A stretch of 5,387 bases of DNA, from NCBI GenBank assembly GCA_029934875.1, contig JAOZLK010000348.1, positions 1 to 5,387 on the forward strand. The letters are read 5' to 3'. The stretch is from Bacteroidales bacterium. Lineage in GTDB: Bacteria > Bacteroidota > Bacteroidia > Bacteroidales > GCA-2748055. A model generated the notes under the pieces. It was not told the DNA's origin. It saw only the letters and a list, made by a program, of their open reading frames with translations, and did no database searches. Below, in pieces: positions 1-5,299 of this stretch (its first letter is position 1; each line of letters begins with the position of its first letter). A program made the translations under genes and the position numbers.

Positions 1-1751
1 ATGCTAACTTCGATGATTCCCGCATCAGGTCCGGCCAGGTTGAAAGCCCCAACTGCAGTTCCCGTAAATTCAAAGGATAATTCAGCCCCCTTTTCCGTGG
101 TCCAGAGCATGGGCTCATTCATGTAACGCTCACGCTTTTTTCCTTTAAGCTTATCCCAATCGGGAACAGATAGTGACCAGTCGGGTGTGAAATTACTGAG
201 TGCAGGATCGACCAGCTTCCCATTATCGAAGTTATTTTGATTCAAAGGTTCAGGACTTATAAACACCTCTTTTCTCGACCAGGCCTCTTCCAGCATGTCG
301 CAAATCATATTCTTACAAATACTATTGCCATAAACGTTGGGATGGGTTCCCCCGATGCTTTCCCAACGGAGGGTCCCAACCGATATTTGATCGGACACTT
401 CCTTTGCAAAATTGCAGATGGAAATGTCATAATGCTTTGCAATCTCCATGTGCGCGGCAAGCGAAGTTCTTACGATTCCATTTTGATAGTCTTCCAGGAT
501 TGAAGGATTCACGAAAAAGGTCATGACAATATCCACATCCGGATTATATGCCCTGGCTTTTCGGATAATCCCTTCCATTCCCAGCATGGCTTCCTTGTAG
601 CTGTCTTCAGAATCCTGATCATCATTTACTGCAAACTCAACGAATAGTAAATCCAAAGGTCCATGGCTCAGCACATCCCTTTCCATTCTGAAAGCCCCTG
701 TTGTCGAGCCGGTAGAAGCAATACCGGCATTTGTAAAGTTGAATTCTGTATGAGGAAAGTTCTCCTCAAGATAAGAGCTTATCATGGGCCGGTATCCATC
801 CATCTCAGTGATGGAGCCGCCAATAAAGGCAACGTGACCTGTCCCTTCCTGCTCGAACTGGATTTTACAATTTCTAAAATCACTTCGAAGGGTGGTATTA
901 TTCTTACTCCATTCCGGATCCCTGGACACAGGGCTTTCCCGATTACCTGTATGGATCAAAATGAAATCCACAATGGGCTTGGGATCTTTCAGAGAATGAG
1001 GGTGATGACCCACACCTGGCTTATGAATTACCTTCATCTCCCAGCCCAGTTCATTCAGTCTCTTGCTTAACAAGCCAGTGTTTTCTGAAACAGGAACCAC
1101 CTGATCGGCATCACCCACCGCATGCAGGATGGGCACTTTTGCTTCGGCAATATTCTCCATACGATCAACGGGATTGCCTTTAAATGCCAGGGCCTGCTCT
1201 TCGCTAAACCGGTATTGTTCTAGGCATACCTTCCATGCCTCCTCTGATCCCTTACCCATGCCAGATCCCATGGGCCAGCTTTTAAAGTCACATACCGGGG
1301 CATCTCCATATATGCAGGCAATTTTCCCCGAGTTCAGGTTACCCCAATTGTAGATAATAAGGCCTCCGCGGCTCATTCCTTCCAGGACTACCTTTGGGTT
1401 TAAGTGGTACTCTTCTGTCATAGTTGCGTAAAACTCATCCCAGATGGTAATTGCTTCCTGGTTGCCAAAGAGCCCGGCAACATCAATATAGGCCAGGTGA
1501 AATCCCTCTGCAAGCAAGGCAAGATCGGTTTGAGGCTCATGCCCCCAAAAGCGTGCCCGCCATATCCAGTCACGGTTTTCATTGGGCTCCTCCGGGAAAA
1601 CAATCCTATAAGACCTGCCATTTAAGCTTGAATCCAGGATTTCATAGCCATGCCATCTCTCGATGTCCTGCGCAACTGCCATATGCGACTGGCTAAAGAT
1701 GCACACCAATATCGCCAGGCTAATTATACGCTTATACAGCATTTGCTCCAT
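1..1751 (-). CDS. Exported two-domain esterase: alpha/beta-hydrolase fused to SGNH/GDSL hydrolase (3' end beyond window)
   Basis: The frame stays open for 583 codons from ATG 1751 to the window edge, so the C-terminus is missing. Residues 4-28 form a Sec signal peptide (MLYKR, hydrophobic core, likely cleavage after AVA). Residues about 35-268 are an alpha/beta-hydrolase with nucleophile elbow GMSRGG (Ser127), acid loop GDADQVVP (Asp216) and a GVGHHPH histidine cluster (His249/250). Residues about 300-490 are an SGNH hydrolase: FIGGSIT (Ser313), NAG (Gly343), FAVND (Asn376) and GGTHPN (His470). From about 498 a beta-rich segment begins, resembling accessory domains found on carbohydrate esterases. 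Both catalytic halves look intact, so removal of acyl groups from a polysaccharide in the periplasm or outside is inferred; the actual ester is unknown. An in-frame TAA lies one codon before ATG 1751. A second ATG at 1742 (MLYKR) would also give a good signal peptide. It is the last gene seen of a three-gene operon with two fucosidases. Confidence 0.88.
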   Translation of the reverse strand, partial: MEQMLYKRIISLAILVCIFSQSHMAVAQDIERWHGYEILDSSLNGRSYRIVFPEEPNENRDWIWRARFWGHEPQTDLALLAEGFHLAYIDVAGLFGNQEAITIWDEFYATMTEEYHLNPKVVLEGMSRGGLIIYNWGNLNSGKIACIYGDAPVCDFKSWPMGSGMGKGSEEAWKVCLEQYRFSEEQALAFKGNPVDRMENIAEAKVPILHAVGDADQVVPVSENTGLLSKRLNELGWEMKVIHKPGVGHHPHSLKDPKPIVDFILIHTGNRESPVSRDPEWSKNNTTLRSDFRNCKIQFEQEGTGHVAFIGGSITEMDGYRPMISSYLEENFPHTEFNFTNAGIASTGSTTGAFRMERDVLSHGPLDLLFVEFAVNDDQDSEDSYKEAMLGMEGIIRKARAYNPDVDIVMTFFVNPSILEDYQNGIVRTSLAAHMEIAKHYDISICNFAKEVSDQISVGTLRWESIGGTHPNVYGNSICKNMICDMLEEAWSRKEVFISPEPLNQNNFDNGKLVDPALSNFTPDWSLSVPDWDKLKGKKRERYMNEPMLWTTEKGAELSFEFTGTAVGAFNLAGPDAGIIEVS

Positions 1752-2889
1752 TTTTTAAACGTTTGCCCACTTCACTCAAGGTAAGCACATCATCGGGATG
1801 GATCGAGCCATCGGGCAGGGGACCCGTATTTAACAAAAGGTTGGCATTTATAGCTTTGGCATTCTCAAGCATCTCCATCACCTGATCGGCCGATTTATGT
1901 GCATTGTCATCCATGCGGTCATAGCCCCAGGAACGGGGTTGTAATGTATCACATAATTCCAGGGGTACCTCAGAGGTCCCTTTGAAATGGCGTTCAGGTG
2001 CCTTGAAATCCTCCGTCCCCAACAATCCCTGTTTGTATGATACGAGCACCTGGGGCTGAAGTGAGTGAATATGGTCGTATAGTTCCTGCACCTTGAATTT
2101 CGGGACCATATCGGGCCGGGAACGGGGAGTGCCTATCCCATCCAGCCAGATTGCTCCAATGGGTCCATAGTTCGTAAGCAGTTCTGTTATCTGATTCTTC
2201 ATAAATTCCACATAGATATCCAGGTCATGCTCTTCCCCGTACATGTAACTCTCCTCTGGCGGATCATAGGGAGGCCTGGCATTACCACCCCAGTCACTAT
2301 TATTAGGAGCGTGTGGATGGCGCCAGTCGCGACCGTGGGAATAGTAGAGATAAAATCCCAATCCTTTTTTCTGGCACTGTTCGGAGAGTTCTGCTACAAG
2401 GTCCCTTTTTGCCGGACTATTGGTGCTTTTGAATTCTGTGTATTTGGAGTCAAAAAGACAGAAGCTGTCATGGTGCCTTGTGGTAAGGTTGATATATTTC
2501 ATACCTGCCTTGAGCACCATATCCGTGATAAAATCGGCATCAAATTTCTCAGCTGTGAATTTTGAAGCCAGTTTTTCATATTCCTTTACCCGAATTTGGC
2601 CACGGAGCTGAACCCATTCAGCAGGTTTGGAATGCATACCTTCCCAGTATCCTTCCTGAAGGCTGTATAAGCCATAGTGGATGAAAAGGCCGAATTTTGC
2701 TTCTCTGAAGTACTGGATTGCTGCCTGGCGGGGATTGTTGGCATAGATTTTTTCGTAGCCCTTCAGATAGGAGGGAAGCTGGGGTTTCGCTTTTCCAAAG
2801 GCTTCATTCTCAAATGCAAAAGGTGTAATTAATGTCGCACCGGTAAATGCAACCCCGGTTTTTAGCATTTTTCGTCGATTCATCTTCAT
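1732..2889 (-). CDS. GH29-type alpha-L-fucosidase with Tat-like signal
   Basis: The 385-residue product belongs to glycoside hydrolase family 29, retaining enzymes that release terminal alpha-L-fucose. Visible family marks are KFGLFIHYG (65-73, His71 in the fucose pocket), TRHHDSFCLFDS (137-148), YYSHGRDWRHPH (182-193) and GAIWLDG, whose Asp250 is the expected nucleophile. The acid/base glutamate is less certain in this family; Glu299 (PERHF) and Glu311 (LELCDTL, just before SWGYD) are candidates. The N-terminus MKMNRRKMLKTG followed by a hydrophobic stretch fits a Tat signal, so export in folded form is likely. The protein is shorter than many GH29 enzymes, which often run 430-500 residues, and ends after the catalytic barrel with no C-terminal beta-sandwich. 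ATG 2889 is preceded by TTTAAAAA; ATG 2883 is an alternative. The 3' end overlaps the esterase gene by up to 20 bp, implying co-transcription. Linkage and substrate cannot be read from sequence. Confidence 0.92.
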   Translation of the reverse strand: MKMNRRKMLKTGVAFTGATLITPFAFENEAFGKAKPQLPSYLKGYEKIYANNPRQAAIQYFREAKFGLFIHYGLYSLQEGYWEGMHSKPAEWVQLRGQIRVKEYEKLASKFTAEKFDADFITDMVLKAGMKYINLTTRHHDSFCLFDSKYTEFKSTNSPAKRDLVAELSEQCQKKGLGFYLYYSHGRDWRHPHAPNNSDWGGNARPPYDPPEESYMYGEEHDLDIYVEFMKNQITELLTNYGPIGAIWLDGIGTPRSRPDMVPKFKVQELYDHIHSLQPQVLVSYKQGLLGTEDFKAPERHFKGTSEVPLELCDTLQPRSWGYDRMDDNAHKSADQVMEMLENAKAINANLLLNTGPLPDGSIHPDDVLTLSEVGKRLKNGANAV

Positions 2890-2902
2890 TTTTTAAATAA
2901 TA

Positions 2903-3025
2903 TCATTTATGACCCACAGGCATGGGATAATAATTTGATCCTGATACTTCTGTGGGAGCTCCCTGTGGAATGGATGCCTTAAATTTAATAAGTATTTCAC
3001 TGAACCGGGCTACCTCTTCCGGATC
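2903..3025 (-). pseudogene. Possible gene remnant between the two GH29 genes
   Basis: In the frame one base off the end of the first GH29 gene, an open stretch reads DPEEVARFSEILIKFKAS then IPQGAPTEVSGSNYYPMP and VGHK, ending at TGA 2905-2903, only 13 bp before ATG 2889. The composition is protein-like and the pattern DPEE..ARFSEIL..F..SIPQGAP faintly recalls the C-terminal tail of S1-type sulfatases, enzymes that commonly accompany fucosidases. It overlaps the real GH29 3' end by 16 bp, which looks like a fusion scar or chance. An open run of this length is not rare by chance, so this is tentative. Confidence 0.25.
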
Positions 3026-4023
3026 TTTTCCCCCACCTTTTTAAGGGTCTTCACATCAATCTTCCTGATCTTCCCTTCATAGTCCGGCCCCACATTAAGG
3101 GAGAAGATATTTCCATACTTCACTGCGCCCAGGTAATCGCTGTAGAGATCCTCTGCTGGTTTACACAGCTTATCATGTTTGGGAAGGGAATAGAACCACA
3201 TGGCGCCCCCTTCGTGATCGGGCAGAATGGGGTAGGTAAATTCGGCCACCAGGTAGTCTGAATAACTGGCTTCGGCCTCCTTGTTATACTTGCTTGTACT
3301 TGCATCCCCGATTTCCCCTGGTGACCCCATTTCCCTCAAAGATAATCTGCCTGCAGCTTCACCATGGTTAAAACCCACGAAACAGTCGGGCTGAAAGCGG
3401 TGCACCCATTCCACAGTCTCCTCATGGTTCAGTCCCCCGGTACCCACTGCATGATCCATCCAGAAGAACTCCACGGGACCGTATTGGGTACAAAGCTCCT
3501 TTAGCTGTGCCTTTTTCATCTCAGGATTTATTCCCATTCCGTTCTTTGCGTTTTTACCATCCACAGCCCCAGGCCAGTTCCAGTCTCCTTCTGAAAAATA
3601 GAATGCCAGTTTGATCCCGTACTTATCGCATGATTTCCTGAGCTTGGCCAGCACATCAATGCCCAGGGGGCTGTTGGTGACTTTCTTGGCGGTTGTTTCG
3701 CTGTCCCACAGGCAGAAGCCATCATGGTGCTTTGTCAGAAACAGGATGTAGTTCATGCCTGCGTTTTTTGCCACCTGGCACCACTGGTCGGTATCACAAC
3801 CTGAGGCACGGAAATAGGAGGCATCCTTATCCAGGGTAGGGGTCCATTCCTGACCTGAAAAGGTGCTGAATGACCAGCAGATGAACATGCCGAATTTCAT
3901 TTCGCTGATCTGTTCGGCGCGAACAAGGTCATCCGTTTTTTCCTGGCTGATTTGCGCTGATGCTGAAAACGATGGCTGCAGGAGGGCCAGGAGCACTATC
4001 AGGGATCTGGTTTTTTTTATCAT
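3010..4023 (-). CDS. Short GH29-type alpha-L-fucosidase, Sec-exported, variant fucose pocket
   Basis: The 337-residue product starts with a Sec signal peptide (MIKKTR, leucine-rich core, likely cleavage after SASA, residue 23). The rest aligns by motif with GH29: KFGMFICW (43-50), LTKHHDGFCLWDSE (96-109), FYFSEGDWNWP (141-151), YGPVEFFWMD with Asp190 as expected nucleophile, and a closing NIFSLNVGPDYEGKI (305-319). Glu261 (VAEFTYP) is a possible acid/base. Two things are odd. The usual FIHWG/FIHYG histidine is Cys49 here. The chain is also very short for the family and consists of little more than the catalytic barrel. It may therefore act on a different fucosyl linkage or a related sugar such as galactose; this is inference. 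It is the first gene of the operon, 120 bp before the second GH29 gene. ATG 4023 is chosen because it gives a complete signal peptide; no clear Shine-Dalgarno precedes it. Confidence 0.88.
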   Translation of the reverse strand: MIKKTRSLIVLLALLQPSFSASAQISQEKTDDLVRAEQISEMKFGMFICWSFSTFSGQEWTPTLDKDASYFRASGCDTDQWCQVAKNAGMNYILFLTKHHDGFCLWDSETTAKKVTNSPLGIDVLAKLRKSCDKYGIKLAFYFSEGDWNWPGAVDGKNAKNGMGINPEMKKAQLKELCTQYGPVEFFWMDHAVGTGGLNHEETVEWVHRFQPDCFVGFNHGEAAGRLSLREMGSPGEIGDASTSKYNKEAEASYSDYLVAEFTYPILPDHEGGAMWFYSLPKHDKLCKPAEDLYSDYLGAVKYGNIFSLNVGPDYEGKIRKIDVKTLKKVGEKIRKR

Positions 4024-4155
4024 GATCGAATATTGGGTTTGAGTTGATTACGAAGATCAAGAAAATATCGATATGTTGTGTATTCTGCTTGTTATAAGAT
4101 ATTACATATTGAAATCGAATAATCAATACCTACATTCCTTCTCCATAAATAGAAG

Positions 4156-4171
4156 ATGATCGTACGATCAT
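4156..4171. promoter_or_regulatory. Perfect 16-bp palindrome upstream of the fucosidase operon, candidate operator
   Basis: ATGATCGTACGATCAT reads identically on both strands and lies 132 bp upstream of ATG 4023. Its half-site ATGATCG occurs again at 4022-4028, across the start codon of the first GH29 gene. A second perfect palindrome, ATATCGATAT, is at 4065-4074. The position fits a dimeric sugar-responsive regulator controlling the operon, but no regulator gene is in the window. I found no convincing TAnnTTTG element on the minus strand between 4024 and 4200. Confidence 0.4.
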
Positions 4172-4233
4172 TCTGAACTGGTCACATTAAGAGATAGAAA
4201 TTTAAGGCAAGAGTTGACTTTGGGCAGGATTCA

Positions 4234-4401
4234 ATGATCAAGGCAGCTAATTATGCAAGCAGTCAGCGATTTCTTCAATCGGGGATAGGCTTGATGGATG
4301 CCATTATCATTCAATCGGTAATCGAAGGAAAACATATGTTATGGACGCTGGATAAGCGTATTCTCACAGGAATAGACCCCAAATTTATTTTTCAGCCCTG
4401 A
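4234..4401 (+). pseudogene. C-terminal remnant of a VapC-like PIN-domain toxin
   Basis: A 55-codon frame with ATG 4234 and stop TGA 4399-4401 reads GIGLMDAIIIQSVIEGK (17-33), then LWTLDKRILTGIDPK (36-50) and FIFQP. This is the distal half of a PIN domain: the DAxI aspartate (Asp22) and the TLDKR aspartate (Asp40) are both in the usual context. VapC toxins are usually 125-140 residues; the N-terminal half with the first catalytic Asp is absent, and an in-frame TAG at 4195-4197 closes the frame upstream. No VapB-like antitoxin was found beside it. It faces opposite to the genes on both sides. Between 4402 and 4474 I see no gene or clear signal. Confidence 0.65.
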
Positions 4402-4474
4402 TTTGTTCAAGGATCTTCCACATGGATGTTGCAGAAGCGTTTTGGTGTGAGTTGGGGAGAGATGATGGCGTTTA

Positions 4475-4483
4475 GTTAGCGCC
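4475..4483 (+). repeat. Left copy of 9-bp inverted repeat (GTTAGCGCC)
   Basis: GTTAGCGCC is the exact reverse complement of GGCGCTAAC at 5264-5272. It lies 8 bp beyond the stop of the degraded small gene. It is GC-rich within AT-rich DNA and is preceded by GGCGTTTA. It may mark the edge of an inserted toxin-antitoxin cassette; a 9-bp match alone is not statistically strong. Confidence 0.4.
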
Positions 4484-4491
4484 CGTACTAT

Positions 4492-4685
4492 TTACAATTC
4501 AATTGAGATATTGACTTTTCCTCCAAGACCTTTTTCAACAATATCATATAGAGTCTTTTATTTCTTTCCAGCTCTTAGGTTCCATTTTCGCTTGCTTTTT
4601 CTTCGTAATACAACCTCATCAATCGAATGGCTTTATTAATTTCTTTTTGTGTCGTCTTTTGAGACTTCTTCGATATTACCGCCAG
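4492..4685 (-). pseudogene. Degraded small gene downstream of the toxin, two frameshifts
   Basis: Starting 9 bp after the toxin stop, one frame reads (L)AVISKKSQKTTQKEINK then AIRLMRLYYEEKASENGT and stops at 4575. A second frame opens at ATG 4585 and reads MEPKSWKEIKDSI to a stop at 4544. A third frame continues from 4548 as YDIVEKGLGGKVNISIEL to a stop at 4492. The three pieces join into one coherent basic product of about 64 residues if GGAACC (near 4578-4583) carries one extra base and the TATAT tract (near 4546-4550) has lost two bases. No ATG begins the first piece; CTG 4685 is the first codon in a suitable place. I do not recognise the family. Position behind an antitoxin-toxin pair suggests a third module gene or cassette gene now inactive. 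Two genuine tiny overlapping genes are the alternative. Confidence 0.5.
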
Positions 4686-4694
4686 TAATTATTA

Positions 4695-4982
4695 CTATTT
4701 AAATGGATCATTTTTGTATTTCGTGAATCCGAATACTGTAATGTTTCCTTTCTCATCATCTACTTTATAGACAGCTATATAACCTTTGAAAACTAAATCT
4801 CGAATGTCTTCTCGATCAAAGAATATGGATTTCCTATTTGCATAAGGCATTTTAGGAATTTCCTTGATCCTTTCGAGTATATCTGATTTGAATTTTCTAG
4901 CAGCTCCCGGTTTATCTTGAGCAATATAATCTACTTGGCCATTAAGCTTTTCCCCAAATGATTTAAGTATCCTAAGCTTCAT
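4695..4982 (-). CDS. RelE/ParE-family toxin
   Basis: With ATG 4982 the product is 95 residues, the usual size for the RelE/ParE toxin superfamily. Two N-terminal helices (KSFGEKLNGQVDYIAQD, then AARKFKSDILERIKEIP) are followed by a beta-rich core with IRDLVFKGYIAVYKV (60-74) and ITVFGFTKYK (81-90), the order expected for this fold. Members block growth by cutting mRNA at the ribosome or by poisoning gyrase; which applies here cannot be told. The ATG lies inside the last codons of the antitoxin gene (ATGAAGCTTAG, 11-bp overlap), typical of translational coupling. An upstream in-frame ATG at 5003 would add MTQLSVK, but this is unlikely because it lies deeper in the antitoxin gene and toxins of this type commonly begin MKxxILKSF. 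The catalytic residues are not conserved enough across the superfamily to assign. Confidence 0.85.
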   Translation of the reverse strand: MKLRILKSFGEKLNGQVDYIAQDKPGAARKFKSDILERIKEIPKMPYANRKSIFFDREDIRDLVFKGYIAVYKVDDEKGNITVFGFTKYKNDPFK

Positions 4983-5205
4983 TTTTACGGATAGTTGCGT
5001 CAAGTCTATTTTCTAAGTCCTCAATAGTTGTATACTCAGCACTACCATCCTCAACGCTAGCCAATTCCTTTTCAAGGTATTGTTGTATCGACAGATACGT
5101 TTCATTCTCTTCAATAACCTGGATTTCCTCCTTACTAAACTTGCTAAGAAGCCTGATCAAGTTCTTGTACACTTTTTCATTTACACGTAGCCTAATCGTT
5201 TGCAT
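4972..5205 (-). CDS. Antitoxin partner of the RelE/ParE toxin
   Basis: This 77-residue product is encoded directly ahead of the toxin and overlaps it by 11 bp. Its N-terminal part (MQTIRLRVNEKVYKNLIRLL) has a short strand followed by a basic helix and could bind DNA, as in ribbon-helix-helix-like antitoxins. The acidic C-terminal part (SAEYTTIEDLENRLDATIRK, 58-77 region) is predicted helical and would wrap the toxin. I identify it by size, charge pattern and position rather than by a diagnostic motif. ATG 5205 is preferred: the promoter -7 element ends at 5221, so a longer TTG start at 5223 would lie inside the promoter and ATG 5214 would leave almost no leader. Autorepression through the sites just upstream is expected for such modules but is inferred. 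Confidence 0.8.
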   Translation of the reverse strand: MQTIRLRVNEKVYKNLIRLLSKFSKEEIQVIEENETYLSIQQYLEKELASVEDGSAEYTTIEDLENRLDATIRKNEA

Positions 5206-5220
5206 AATATACATTTTATT

Positions 5221-5251
5221 CAAAGATACAAATACGTATAGATAACTTCAA
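5221..5251 (-). promoter_or_regulatory. Bacteroidota-type promoter of the antitoxin-toxin operon
   Basis: On the minus strand TTG (5251-5249) is followed by a 20-nt spacer and TATCTTTG (5228-5221). This matches the Bacteroidota housekeeping sigma consensus TTG - about 19-21 nt - TAnnTTTG. The implied transcription start falls a few bases downstream, around 5214-5217, leaving a leader of about ten bases before ATG 5205. The spacer contains the 8-bp palindrome ATACGTAT (5232-5239), well placed for antitoxin binding. Confidence 0.7.
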
Positions 5252-5299
5252 TTCTGACTTATTGGCGCTAACGTATAAGTGTTTTATCCTTCGTATACG
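5232..5299. promoter_or_regulatory. Cluster of CGTATA motifs, candidate autoregulatory operator
   Basis: The hexamer CGTATA occurs three times upstream of the antitoxin gene: 5235-5240, 5272-5277 and 5292-5297. Two copies sit inside 8-bp palindromes, ATACGTAT (5232-5239) and CGTATACG (5292-5299). The first lies between the promoter elements. The second and third copies can also pair as a 6-bp stem (5272-5277 with 5294-5299). A binding site for the antitoxin-toxin complex is plausible; nothing in the sequence proves it. Confidence 0.35.
5264..5272 (-). repeat. Right copy of 9-bp inverted repeat (GGCGCTAAC on +)
   Basis: This copy mirrors 4475-4483 and sits 12 bp upstream of the TTG element of the toxin-antitoxin promoter, so the two copies enclose the promoter, both genes and the degraded small gene. 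It partly overlaps the second CGTATA motif. From here to the right edge I found no gene that can be supported. Confidence 0.4.

Noticed and set aside
237..1696. Several plus-strand open frames (237-503, 663-1070, 1129-1353, 1404-1625, 1451-1696)
   Set aside because: They lie opposite the long minus-strand esterase frame, which shows clear domain motifs throughout; the plus-strand products show no recognisable domains.
2227..2611. Plus-strand open frames inside the second GH29 gene
   Set aside because: They are antisense shadows of the GH29 coding sequence, with no start context or recognisable product.
2950..2968. GGGAGCTCCC and CTGTGG repeats as a terminator or operator between the GH29 genes
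   Set aside because: The palindrome has no loop and no following T tract on the minus strand, and it may simply be part of a gene remnant; it is only mentioned under that finding.
3010..3012. Readthrough of the first GH29 stop TAG into the following in-frame open codons
   Set aside because: The in-frame continuation to a TAA near 2893 is open but does not read like protein, and VGEKIRKR is a normal-looking GH29 catalytic-domain end.
3120..4126. Short minus-strand frames at 3120-3305, 3528-3725 and 3929-4126
   Set aside because: They are out-of-frame readings of the first GH29 gene; the last also extends into its leader but resembles nothing known.
4467..4483. GGCG / CGCC hairpin as a terminator of the toxin operon
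   Set aside because: The stem is only 4 bp with a 9-nt loop and no T tract in either direction.
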